Assembly (NCBI RefSeq): GCF_001442755.1
Contig: NZ_CP006367.1
Location: 2,852,001 to 2,916,000 of the forward strand
DNA length: 64,000 bases
Origin: Aureimonas sp. AU20
GTDB lineage: Bacteria > Pseudomonadota > Alphaproteobacteria > Rhizobiales > Rhizobiaceae
Direction: 5' to 3'
The notes beneath the pieces were generated by a model. The model ran no database searches. It was not told where the DNA came from and saw only the letters and a list, made by a program, of their open reading frames with translations. A program made the position numbers and the translations under genes. Below, piece after piece: positions 37,986 through 46,118 of this stretch (position 1 is its first letter; each line of letters opens with the position of its first letter).

Positions 37986-38171
37986 TCAGCCCGCCCAGAT
38001 CGCGTAGATCCCTTCGAACAGGGTGACGCCCGCCAGCGGTCCGACGAAAAGCAGCAGAAGATTGAGGCCCAGGAGCCACATCAGCACCGACTCTTGACGC
38101 TCCGTCAGCCGGCGCGGTGGCTTTTCCGGCCATTCCGGCGGCACCCATTCCCGCTTGGTGTCGAGATACAT
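37986..38171 (-). CDS. small single-span membrane protein (61 aa)
   Basis: The product is 61 aa with a polar N-terminus, MYLDTKREWVPPEWPEKPPR, then a single hydrophobic stretch (VLMWLLGLNLLLLFVGPLAG). A GGGAGAG Shine-Dalgarno lies upstream of the ATG at 38171. The WVPPEWPEKPPR motif looks conserved in type, but the family is not recognised. No operon partner is obvious; the next gene on this strand starts about 1.2 kb upstream and ends at 38380. Confidence 0.6.
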   Translation of the reverse strand: MYLDTKREWVPPEWPEKPPRRLTERQESVLMWLLGLNLLLLFVGPLAGVTLFEGIYAIWAG

Positions 38172-38379
38172 CGGCTCTCTCCCCTCGATGCGGACGAGGC
38201 GGAAGGGACACCGCGAGCCCCAGGGGTTGCGGCTTCGCCGGGCGGTACGAGCCGGCGCACCTTCAAACCTTCGTGACACTGAGAGCTAGGCCGTGGGGCA
38301 GCCGTCGCAAGGCGCGGCATGGTGCCGCCCCGCGATGGGGAAAGACAGGGGAAGCGCCGAGGCCCTTCCCCCTTTGCGC

Positions 38380-39420
38380 TCAATGAGAGGCGATGAAGGC
38401 GGCCAGAAGATCGCGGGCGGCGAGCGCGTCGCGCCGGTCGATCATCTCGCCGACCGTGTGGATGTAGCGCGTGCCGACCACGATGCCGATGGCGCGTGCG
38501 CCGCTGGCGGCTTGCTGCAGCGAAGCACCGTCCATGCCGCCGCCGGCGAGGATCGTGCGCTGCACCGGGATCGACCCGGCCTCGGCCACCGCTTCGAACT
38601 CCTCCACCAAGGCGACGTCGGCGATGAAGGACCCATCCTTCAGATGCAGGCCGGCGCCCTTGCCGAGTTCGGTGGTGCGGTCCTTCTCCGGCACGCCCGG
38701 CGTGTCGCAGGCGAGCGTGGTGTCGACGCCGATGCCAATATGCGGGCGCCTGGCGAAGGCGACCGTCTTGGCGCCGCGCAGCCCGACCTCCTCCTGCACG
38801 GTGAAGGCCACGATCAGCTCGCAGCGATGCGCGCGCTTCTCGTCCACCAGCTTGCGCACGGCCTCCAAGCCCAGCCAGCAGGCGATGCGATTGTCGATCG
38901 CCTTGGAGACGATGCGCTCCTCGCCGAGTTCGAGGAAGGGCTCGTCCATCACCACGAAGTCGCCGACGCGGACCTTCTTCTTGGTTTCCGCGCCGAGGCC
39001 GAGATCGACGAAGAACTCCGTCGGCTCGGGCACCTTTTTTCGGTCTTCGGGCGAAACCGTGTGGATCGGCTTGCCTTCGGCCATCATGACGCCCTTGTAG
39101 TCCCCCTTCGGGGTGCAGACGCGAACGCGCCGGGCAAACAGATTGCGCGGATCGAAGCCGCCCACGGGCGAAACGTTGATGAAGCCCTTGTCGTTGATAT
39201 GGCTGACGAGAAAGCCGATCTCGTCCATGTGGCAGGCCAGCATGATGCGCTCGGGATTCTCGCCCTCGCCCTTTCGCGTGCAGACGAGATTGCCCATCAC
39301 GTCGGTTTCGATCGTGTCGAACAGGCCCTTCGCCTCGGCGGCGATGAGGTCGCGCACCCGGTGCTCGTGGCCGGGCACGCCGGGCGTCTCGCACAGGCGC
39401 TTGAGAAGATCGATGTTCAT
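38380..39420 (-). CDS. M42-family metallopeptidase
   Basis: The product is 346 aa. The M42 glutamyl aminopeptidase/endoglucanase-like family is shown by LACHMDEIGFLVSHINDKG (first metal His-x-Asp), VAFTVQEEVGLRGAKT (EE catalytic pair) and IGVDTTLACDTPG (second-site Asp). DNRIACWLGLEAV supplies another metal ligand region. Enzymes of this group form dodecameric aminopeptidase shells in the cytosol. The start at ATG 39420 gives MNIDLLKRLCETPGVPGHE, a typical opening. Confidence 0.9.
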   Translation of the reverse strand: MNIDLLKRLCETPGVPGHEHRVRDLIAAEAKGLFDTIETDVMGNLVCTRKGEGENPERIMLACHMDEIGFLVSHINDKGFINVSPVGGFDPRNLFARRVRVCTPKGDYKGVMMAEGKPIHTVSPEDRKKVPEPTEFFVDLGLGAETKKKVRVGDFVVMDEPFLELGEERIVSKAIDNRIACWLGLEAVRKLVDEKRAHRCELIVAFTVQEEVGLRGAKTVAFARRPHIGIGVDTTLACDTPGVPEKDRTTELGKGAGLHLKDGSFIADVALVEEFEAVAEAGSIPVQRTILAGGGMDGASLQQAASGARAIGIVVGTRYIHTVGEMIDRRDALAARDLLAAFIASH

Positions 39421-39528
39421 GCGGGCAGGCCTTCCTCAACCTATCGGCCCGGCGTGCGCTGCGGCCGGCCGGATCGAGCAAAACGGAAGGGGACGGAGCC
39501 AACGGCGCGCGTCCCCCAAGACAAGGTT

Positions 39529-40263
39529 CTAGAACAAGGACCCCTGCGCGGCCGGCGGCGCGGCGCCCGGGGGTGCGGCGGGTTCCTGCACCTCCGGTCC
39601 CATATTGGCAACCGCGTTCACGCGCTCGGACACGGCCATCGCCTCGAAGAGATCGTCCGGCGCCGGCACCATGAGATCGGCGACGTCCCGCACCTCGCTC
39701 TCGCGGCAATCCAGCCAGCGCTCGGCGTGATCGGGCGCGATCGTCACCGGCATGCGCTCGTGGATCTCGGACAGCGCCGCATTGGCCGATGTGGTCAGGA
39801 TCGTGGCCGTGTCGATCTCGCTTCCGTCGGCCGCGAGATAGGTTTCCCACAGGCCGGCAAACGCGATAGGCCCTGGCTGGCGCGGCCGGATGAAGAAGGG
39901 CGTGCCGCGCCGGCCGCTTTCGCGCCGCCATTCGTAGAAGCCGCTGGCCGGCACCAGACAGCGACGATGGCGCATCGCGGCCTTGAAGCTGTTGCGCTCA
40001 TGCGCGCTTTCGGACCGGGCGTTGAATAGAAGCGGAATGGCCGAGGGATCCTTGGTCCAACCCGGAATGAGTCCCCAGCGGGCGAGATGCGCCACGCGGC
40101 GCACGCCCCCGTCCTCGGACCGTCGATGCTCGTCCGCTCGCAGGATCAGGATCGGCTGGGTCGGCGCGATGTTGTATCGCGGCGGAAAGGGTTCGACAGC
40201 GTCCAGATGGAAGCGGTCGGCGATCGCGCTCGGAGAGTCGGTCAGGGTAAAGCGGCCACACAT
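39529..40263 (-). CDS. SOS response-associated peptidase YedK/HMCES
   Basis: The product is 244 aa. It begins MCGRFTL with the catalytic Cys2 that crosslinks abasic sites in single-stranded DNA. LARWGLIPGW, LLFNARSES and PASGFYEWRR carry the conserved Asn, Glu and active-site residues, and MPVTIAPDH provides the His near the C-terminus. All SRAP key positions are present. A Pro/Ala-rich tail follows. The gene is divergent from the Nudix hydrolase; a LexA box was not recognised. Confidence 0.9.
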   Translation of the reverse strand: MCGRFTLTDSPSAIADRFHLDAVEPFPPRYNIAPTQPILILRADEHRRSEDGGVRRVAHLARWGLIPGWTKDPSAIPLLFNARSESAHERNSFKAAMRHRRCLVPASGFYEWRRESGRRGTPFFIRPRQPGPIAFAGLWETYLAADGSEIDTATILTTSANAALSEIHERMPVTIAPDHAERWLDCRESEVRDVADLMVPAPDDLFEAMAVSERVNAVANMGPEVQEPAAPPGAAPPAAQGSLF

Positions 40264-40393
40264 AAGCCGAAGGTGGCGCGGCGCGGTGGCTCGGGCAAGA
40301 CCCGGCGACAAAAGCGGTCGGTGCGGGGCGGTGAGAGCAAGCTTCGCGGGCGGGGTCTGGCGGCCCCCGGCCGAACCGGCTACCCCTTTCGCC

Positions 40394-40840
40394 ATGACAA
40401 CGCTCCGCCCCCTCCTCGGTGCCTCGATCTGCGTCCTTCGCGGCGAAGAGGTTCTTCTCATCCTGCGCGGCCATGCACCCTTCGCGGGCCTTTGGAGCCT
40501 GCCCGGCGGGCGGGTGGAGTTCGGCGAGCGGCTGGAGGACGCCGTGCGCCGGGAAGCCTTGGAGGAGACCGGCCTCGCCGTTACCGACATCGCCTTCGTG
40601 ACGCTGCACGAGGCGATCGATGCCGCCAACGGCGCCCATGCCGTGATCGCGGTGTTCCGCGCCCTTGCCCCGATCGGCGCGAACAGCGCGGCGCTGGCGG
40701 GGGACGACGCGGCGGAGGTGCGCTTTGTCTCCCTGCCCGAACTGGAGGCGCTCGACGCGCGCGGCGAGACGACCGAGGGGCTGGCCGGCGTGGTGCGAGC
40801 GGCCTGGGGCCCGCATCGGGGCGAGGCCCTGGCGCGATAA
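40394..40840 (+). CDS. Nudix hydrolase
   Basis: The product is 148 aa. The Nudix box G-x5-E-x7-REALEETGL is complete at residues 39-61 (GRVEFGERLEDAVRREAL followed by EETGL). LRGHAPFAGLWSLPGG precedes it as in the MutT/NUDT families. The substrate could be an oxidised dNTP, ADP-ribose or another nucleoside diphosphate derivative. Position opposite the abasic-site protein suggests genome or nucleotide-pool protection, but only by neighbourhood. Confidence 0.88.
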   Translation: MTTLRPLLGASICVLRGEEVLLILRGHAPFAGLWSLPGGRVEFGERLEDAVRREALEETGLAVTDIAFVTLHEAIDAANGAHAVIAVFRALAPIGANSAALAGDDAAEVRFVSLPELEALDARGETTEGLAGVVRAAWGPHRGEALAR

Positions 40841-40916
40841 CCATATTGGCGGGATCTGGGCTGCCACAACAAGCTTGTCTTGCAATCTCCTTAATCGGCC
40901 GGCAAACCTCGGACGT

Positions 40917-41366
40917 ATGATCCTTCGGCGCAATTTGCCTCAAATCTTGTGCGTTTTGAGCCTCGCCCTCGCCCCCTTGGCGAGCGGGCAGGCGCAAGCG
41001 CAGGACAAGAAGGGCAAGTCGGAGGAAAGCAAGCCTGCGGCCGAGGAGACCGTGAAACCGACCAACGCGGCCTATATGAAGCCGCTTGGACGGCTCGCGA
41101 CGATTCTCGGCTCCATGCACTTTCTGCGCGGCCTGTGCGGGGATGCGGATGCCGATGTTTGGCGCGCCAAGATGGACGCGATTCTCGCGGCCCAGGCGCC
41201 CAACGAAGCGGATCGGCGCATTCTCGTGGCGAGCTTCAACCAAGGCTACCGGGCCTTCGCCTCGACCTATCGGATGTGTACCCCGGCTGCGACGGTGGCC
41301 ATGGAAAGATACCGCCAGGAAGGCGCCAACCTTTCGCGAGAGATCAGCGCAAGGTACGGAAATTAA
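40917..41366 (+). CDS. TIGR02301-family secreted protein
   Basis: The product is 149 aa with a signal peptide (ILCVLSLALAPLASGQAQAQ). The conserved part runs from YMKPLGRLATILGSMHFLRGLCG to RYGN, with a Cys pair at LCGD and YRMC. It matches the TIGR02301 family of alphaproteobacteria, whose function is unknown. It probably works in the periplasm. A weak hairpin, 41378-41402, follows the stop. Confidence 0.82.
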   Translation: MILRRNLPQILCVLSLALAPLASGQAQAQDKKGKSEESKPAAEETVKPTNAAYMKPLGRLATILGSMHFLRGLCGDADADVWRAKMDAILAAQAPNEADRRILVASFNQGYRAFASTYRMCTPAATVAMERYRQEGANLSREISARYGN

Positions 41367-41452
41367 GATTGGATTAAGAAACGGGGTGGCCTGCCTCGTT
41401 TCGACCCGCGCATGATGCGTGAGGACAAGACCAAAAAGATGGAGTCATCGGC

Positions 41453-41713
41453 ATGATCGATCTGCACGGTTCCGAACTCGACGAGATGATCATCGCCGAA
41501 AAGAAACAGGTCGCCATCGAGTATCACAACGAGGCCTGGGCCGACGGCATCTCCGACGGGATCGAGACCGAGATCCTGGCCGAGACCGCGATCGCCACCG
41601 CCGTCACAGAGCTCGTGCGCCGCTATGGCGAGACCGAGGTGCTCGACATGATCGACGCGCTGCGCAAGCGTGTGGAGTTCGGCGAGTTCAGGGCCGACCA
41701 CACCCTGCAATAG
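41453..41713 (+). CDS. conserved acidic small protein (86 aa)
   Basis: The product is 86 aa, acidic, with a likely all-helical fold: HGSELDEMIIAEKKQVAIEY, then AWADGISDGIETEILAETAI, then a final helix VTELVRRYGETEVLDMIDAL. There is no signal peptide. It lies after the TIGR02301 gene and 27 bases before another unknown gene. Similar short proteins exist in rhizobia but no function is known to me. Confidence 0.68.
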   Translation: MIDLHGSELDEMIIAEKKQVAIEYHNEAWADGISDGIETEILAETAIATAVTELVRRYGETEVLDMIDALRKRVEFGEFRADHTLQ

Positions 41714-41740
41714 GGCCTTTCCAGCTTTCCGAGGTTTCCC

Positions 41741-42616
41741 ATGCCACCCCGTTCGTTCCGCGCGCTCCGGCTGACGGGGGCGCTGGCCATGGCGGTCGGC
41801 GTCTCCTCCCCCGCGAGCGCCTTCTCGCAGATCACCGACCAGGACGGCGCGAGCGCCAACCGGCAGGGTGGCATCGTGTCGGTGCCCTTGCCGCCGGTGC
41901 CGGACGCCGCACAGCCGAGCCCGCCCGCCGGCGAGAGCGCTCCAGCCGCAGCGCCGCCCGCGGGCGCGCCAGGAGCCCCTACGCCCTCAGCACCCGTCGC
42001 ACCGGCCACCAATGCCGCGCCGGTCGCCGAACCGGCGACGCAAGCCCCACCCGCGCCCGCCACACCCCAGCCCGAAGCACCAGCAATGCCTCCCGCCGGG
42101 GGCGATCCTGATTCCGGCATCAGCCAGCCGCGCGCGGCGGACGTGCCGCCGGCCGAGATCTTCTACGGCGAAGAGAAGCTGCCCGCCCCGGTGAGGGATC
42201 TGCGCCGCAAGCTGATCGAGGTCGCCAAGACCGGCGAGATCGAAAAATTGAAGCCGCTCCTGGAAACCGGCCCCGAGGGCACGGCGGTCTCCACCAGCGA
42301 CGACGGGCAGGACCCGATCGAGATTCTCAAGAACGCGTCCGGAGACGGCAAGGGTGTCGAGCTTCTGGCGATCCTCCTGGAAACGCTCCAGGCCGGCTAT
42401 GTTCATCTCGACCCCGGCGGTGAGAACGAACTCTACATGTGGCCCTACTTCACGCAGGTGAATTTGGAGAAGCTGACAAAGCCGCAATTGGTCGAGCTGT
42501 TCGAACTGGTCACGGCGGGCGACTACGAGCGCATGGTCGGCAACGGGTCCTACGACTTCTACCGCGTCGGCCTGTCCCCCGAAGGACGCTTCGAGTTCTT
42601 CATCGCCGGCGACTGA
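41741..42616 (+). CDS. secreted Pro/Ala-rich conserved protein
   Basis: The product is 291 aa. It has a signal peptide (RLTGALAMAVGVSSPASA), a Pro/Ala-rich linker of about 80 residues, and a C-terminal globular domain from about residue 135. The latter contains GEEKLPAPVRDLRRKLIEVA and YVHLDPGGENELYMWPYF, which look like an alphaproteobacterial family of unknown function. The linker suggests crossing or spanning the periplasm. It follows the 86-aa gene by 27 bases on the same strand. Convergent with pyrC. Confidence 0.72.
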   Translation: MPPRSFRALRLTGALAMAVGVSSPASAFSQITDQDGASANRQGGIVSVPLPPVPDAAQPSPPAGESAPAAAPPAGAPGAPTPSAPVAPATNAAPVAEPATQAPPAPATPQPEAPAMPPAGGDPDSGISQPRAADVPPAEIFYGEEKLPAPVRDLRRKLIEVAKTGEIEKLKPLLETGPEGTAVSTSDDGQDPIEILKNASGDGKGVELLAILLETLQAGYVHLDPGGENELYMWPYFTQVNLEKLTKPQLVELFELVTAGDYERMVGNGSYDFYRVGLSPEGRFEFFIAGD

Positions 42617-42649
42617 GCGTCGCCGGCTTTTCCGTTTCAGAGATCGGTC

Positions 42650-43990
42650 TCAGGCGCGCGGCGCCAGCGTCTCCACGAAGCGCGCGGCCTCGCCGAGCGA
42701 GGTCTCCACCAACGCCCCGTCCCACATCACGCGCCGTCCGCGCACGATCGTGCCGACCGGCCAGCCCGTGACCTCGCGCCCGTCATGCGGCGTCCATTGC
42801 GACTTGGAGCCGATCCACGCGTCGCGGATCGTCTCGCGCCGCTTGAGGTCCACCACTGTGAAGTCGGCATCCCAGCCCACCGCGATCCGCCCCTTGCCGG
42901 ACAGGCCGAAGATGCGCTGCGGGCCGGCGGAGGTAAGGTCCACGAAGCGCTCCAGCGACAAGCGCCCCTTGGCGATATGGTCGAGCATCACGGGCACCAG
43001 AGTCTGCACGCCGGTCATGCCCGAAGGCGAGGCGGGATAGGGCTTGGCCTTTTCCTCCAGCGTGTGCGGCGCATGGTCGGAGCCGAGCACGTCGACGATC
43101 CCCTGCTCGATGCCGAACCAGACGCCGTTGCGATGCCGAGCGTCGCGCACCGGCGGGTTCATCTGGAGCTTGGTGCCGAGCCGGGCATAGTCCTCGGCGG
43201 ACAGCGTCAGATGGTGGGGCGTGGCCTCGCAGGTCGCGTTGGTCTTGTGGTCGGCGAGAAAGAGGATTTCCTCGGCGGTCGAGATATGGAGCACATGGAT
43301 GCGGGCACCGGTCTCTTCGGCGATGCGCACCAGCCGCTCCGTGCACTGGAGCGCGGCCACCTCGTCGCGCCAGACGGGGTGCGAGGCCGGGTCGTTCTCG
43401 ACCCGCAGGCTCATGCGCTCGCGCAGGCGAAACTCGTCCTCCGAATGGAACGCGGCGCGGCGGCGCGCGCGCTTCAGAATCTCCCGCACGCCCTCGTCGT
43501 CCTCCACCAGGAGCGAGCCGGTGGACGAGCCCATGAAAACCTTGATGCCGGCCGCGCCCGGCAGGCGCTCCAGTTCGGCGACGTCGGGCGCGTTCTCGCG
43601 TGTGCCGCCGACCCAGAAGGCGAAGTCGCAATGCATGCGATGATGCCCGCGCTTCACCTTGTCGGCCAGCGCCGCCTCGCTTGTGGTGAGCGGATCGGTG
43701 TTGGGCATTTCGAAGACGCAGGTGACGCCGCCAAGCACCGCCGCGCGAGAGCCTGATTCGAGGTCTTCCTTGTGCGTCGGGCCAGGCTCACGGAAATGAA
43801 CCTGGCTGTCGATGACACCGGGCAGGATGTGGAGCCCGGTGCAGTCGATCTCCTCGCCCCCGCTGCCGGACGGTATCGCGCCGATCGCGGCGATCCGGCC
43901 GTCTCGAATGCCAATGTCGCGCAGGCCGATCCCATCCGCGTTGACGACGGTGCCGCCTCTCAGAACCCGCTCGAACCCTTTGCTCATCAT
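42650..43990 (-). CDS. pyrC: dihydroorotase, class I-like
   Basis: The product is 446 aa. It cyclises carbamoyl-aspartate to dihydroorotate in pyrimidine synthesis. The amidohydrolase fold is clear: LPGVIDSQVHFREPG (61-70) should hold the first metal pair, but Q63 replaces the first His, leaving H65. Lys150 in AAGIKVFMGSSTG is the candidate carbamylated lysine, followed by H182, H235 and D305 (LGSDHAPHT). The QVH form is, to my recollection, typical of a recognised dihydroorotase subgroup in rhizobia and Bacteroidetes, so activity may be retained. The gene is leftward between unrelated genes. Confidence 0.88.
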   Translation of the reverse strand: MMSKGFERVLRGGTVVNADGIGLRDIGIRDGRIAAIGAIPSGSGGEEIDCTGLHILPGVIDSQVHFREPGPTHKEDLESGSRAAVLGGVTCVFEMPNTDPLTTSEAALADKVKRGHHRMHCDFAFWVGGTRENAPDVAELERLPGAAGIKVFMGSSTGSLLVEDDEGVREILKRARRRAAFHSEDEFRLRERMSLRVENDPASHPVWRDEVAALQCTERLVRIAEETGARIHVLHISTAEEILFLADHKTNATCEATPHHLTLSAEDYARLGTKLQMNPPVRDARHRNGVWFGIEQGIVDVLGSDHAPHTLEEKAKPYPASPSGMTGVQTLVPVMLDHIAKGRLSLERFVDLTSAGPQRIFGLSGKGRIAVGWDADFTVVDLKRRETIRDAWIGSKSQWTPHDGREVTGWPVGTIVRGRRVMWDGALVETSLGEAARFVETLAPRA

Positions 43991-44101
43991 CCCGTCCTTG
44001 CTTCTTGGCGCCGTTCCGTCAGATACGAATGAAGCTTCTAGCGAATGCCCCGGCGCATCGAAACCTCATTTGCCGGGCGCGCCGACATGGGATGTCCGTT
44101 C

Positions 44102-44947
44102 ATGCCCTCCGCCCGACTGATCGACCGCGCCGTGCTTCTCGTCTCCGGGCCGGAGAGCCGCCCCTTCCTGCAAAATCTCGTGACCGCCGATCTCGACAAG
44201 CTCGCTGCCGGCGAAGCGCGGCCGGCCGCGCTGCTGACGCCGCAGGGCAAGATCCTGTTCGATTTCCTCGTGAGCCTGGACGGCGAAGCGTTGCGCCTCG
44301 ATGTCGCGGCCTCAGCGCGCGGCGATCTCGCCAAGCGCCTGACGCTCTACAAGCTGCGCGCCAAGCTCACCATCGCACCGAGCGACGAGGCGGTGGCGGC
44401 GAGTTGGGACGAACCGGTGCCCGACGGCGCGCTTGTTGATCGGCGCTTTCCGGCAGGCGTCTATCGTCTCTACGGGCCGGCGGCAGAGGGTGCGGGCGAG
44501 GACCGGGAGGGGTTCGAGCAGTTGCGCCTTTCGGCCGGCATCGCCGAAGCGGAGCGGGACTTTCCCGCATCCGACGTGTTCCCGCATGATGTGCTGCTCG
44601 ACCAGAATGAGGGCGTTTCCTTCCGCAAGGGCTGCTATGTCGGCCAGGAGGTCGTCTCCCGTATGCAACATCGCGGCACCGCGCGCCGTCGCATCATGAT
44701 TCTTCGCACGGAGAGCCATCTGACGCCGGGCGCCGTGGTCGAGGCGGGGGGCAAGCCGATCGGCACGGTTCTCTCGGCGAGCGGCGGGCTCGGCATCGCC
44801 ATGATGCGCATCGACAAGCTGGCCGACGCGCTTCGGGCCGATCAGCCCATCTCGGCCGACGGCGTGCCGGTCGAGGCGGAGGTGCCCTCCTGGGCCGGCT
44901 ACACCCTGCCCGAGGCTGCGGGCGCCCCGACTGAAGGGGACGCATGA
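44102..44947 (+). CDS. ygfZ: YgfZ/CAF17-like folate-binding Fe-S maintenance protein
   Basis: The product is 281 aa. The family motif KGCYVGQE is at 176-183, in FRKGCYVGQEVVSRMQHRG. The GcvT-like fold binds tetrahydrofolate and helps assemble or repair Fe-S clusters in some enzymes. The start is ATG 44102; an upstream in-frame ATG at 44045 would add 19 residues. It overlaps the next gene by four bases (ATGA). Confidence 0.88.
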   Translation: MPSARLIDRAVLLVSGPESRPFLQNLVTADLDKLAAGEARPAALLTPQGKILFDFLVSLDGEALRLDVAASARGDLAKRLTLYKLRAKLTIAPSDEAVAASWDEPVPDGALVDRRFPAGVYRLYGPAAEGAGEDREGFEQLRLSAGIAEAERDFPASDVFPHDVLLDQNEGVSFRKGCYVGQEVVSRMQHRGTARRRIMILRTESHLTPGAVVEAGGKPIGTVLSASGGLGIAMMRIDKLADALRADQPISADGVPVEAEVPSWAGYTLPEAAGAPTEGDA

Positions 44948-45606
44948 GCTCGGCGGCCCTTCCCAACGGCGCCGCCCGGCGCGCGGCCAAGGTGCCGCGC
45001 GTCTGGCAGCGCATGCTGTCGGGGCGGCGACTCGATCTTCTCGACCCCTCGCCGCTCGACATCGAGATCATCGACATCGCCCATGGGCTAGCCCGCGTCG
45101 CCCGCTGGAACGGGCAAACATTGGGCGACCACGCCTTCTCCGTGGCGCAGCATTCGCTGATCGTGGAGGAGATCGTCGCGGCCGAGGAAAACGACCCGCG
45201 CTGGCGGCTGGCGGCGCTTCTGCATGACGGGCCGGAATATGTGATCGGGGACATGATCTCGCCGTTCAAGGCCGTGCTCGGCGGCGACTATCGCAGCGTC
45301 GAGCAGAGGCTGCAGACCGCGATCCACCATCGCTTCGGCCTGCCGGCCGCGCTGCCGGCCCCGATCGCCCGTCTCGTCAAGGCGGCGGATCGCGTGTCGG
45401 CCCATTTCGAGGCCAAGCTCCTGGCCGGCTTCACGGCGGCGGAGGCCAACGCCCTGTTCGGCCGATCCGGCGCGCGCGCGCCGGACGAGGCGCTGTTTCG
45501 CCCCCTACCGGCCGCCGAGGTGGGCGAGGCCTTCCTGCATCGATTCCACACGCTCGATGGCGCGCTGCGCGCCCAGGCTTCGCTTCCCGAAAAGGCCCGC
45601 TCATGA
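44944..45606 (+). CDS. HD-domain hydrolase, YfbR-like
   Basis: The product is 220 aa. HD-domain metal ligands are seen as DHAFSVAQHS (H63, H70) and AALLHDGPEYVIGD (H94, D95, D103), the pattern of YfbR-like 5'-nucleotidases and related phosphohydrolases. The opening VWQRMLSGRRLDLLDPSPLDIE is characteristic of the rhizobial subgroup. A dNMP or other nucleotide substrate is likely but not proven. ATGA overlaps at both ends tie it to ygfZ and the phosphatase. Confidence 0.83.
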   Translation: MSSAALPNGAARRAAKVPRVWQRMLSGRRLDLLDPSPLDIEIIDIAHGLARVARWNGQTLGDHAFSVAQHSLIVEEIVAAEENDPRWRLAALLHDGPEYVIGDMISPFKAVLGGDYRSVEQRLQTAIHHRFGLPAALPAPIARLVKAADRVSAHFEAKLLAGFTAAEANALFGRSGARAPDEALFRPLPAAEVGEAFLHRFHTLDGALRAQASLPEKARS

Positions 45607-46118
45607 CCTATCTCGTCGTTTCCTCCCTTGCCGACCTGCCGGGCACCGTAGCGCAGCATGGCGCGCTCGACGTCGTCACGCTGATCAACGCCGACACGCC
45701 GGTGGAGCGACCGAGCGGCGTCTCGGCCGAACGGCACCTGTTCCTCGGCATGAACGACATTTCGGCGCCCTCCGAAGGCATGACGCATCCCGGCGAGAAC
45801 CATCTGGAAGAGCTTCTGGAGTTCGGCATGCGCTGGGACCGGCAGCAGCCACTGGCGATCCACTGCTGGGCCGGCATCAGCCGCTCGACGGCAGCGGCCT
45901 ATATCCTGGCCTGCGCAATCAACCCGGCGCTGGACGAAATGAAACTGGCGCAGGAGCTTCGCCGCCGCGCGCCCTCCGCCACGCCCAACGCGCTTCTGGT
46001 CGCCATCGCCGATCGCAAGCTGGGGCGCGACGGGCGGATGATCGAGGCGATCCGCTCCATCGGCCGGGGCGAGAACGCCTTCAGCGGCACGCCCTTCGTG
46101 CTACCGCTGGAGCTCTAA
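45603..46118 (+). CDS. tyrosine phosphatase-family protein
   Basis: The product is 171 aa. The catalytic CX5R loop is C88WAGISR94 in AIHCWAGISRSTAAAY, as in dual-specificity and tyrosine phosphatases. Upstream, ISAPSEGMTHPGENHLEELL may supply the general-acid region. The protein is cytosolic. Third gene of the overlapped ygfZ-HD-phosphatase operon. The substrate could be phosphoprotein, phosphoinositide or a small phosphate ester. It converges on recO, overlapping its 3' end. Confidence 0.83.
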   Translation: MTYLVVSSLADLPGTVAQHGALDVVTLINADTPVERPSGVSAERHLFLGMNDISAPSEGMTHPGENHLEELLEFGMRWDRQQPLAIHCWAGISRSTAAAYILACAINPALDEMKLAQELRRRAPSATPNALLVAIADRKLGRDGRMIEAIRSIGRGENAFSGTPFVLPLEL

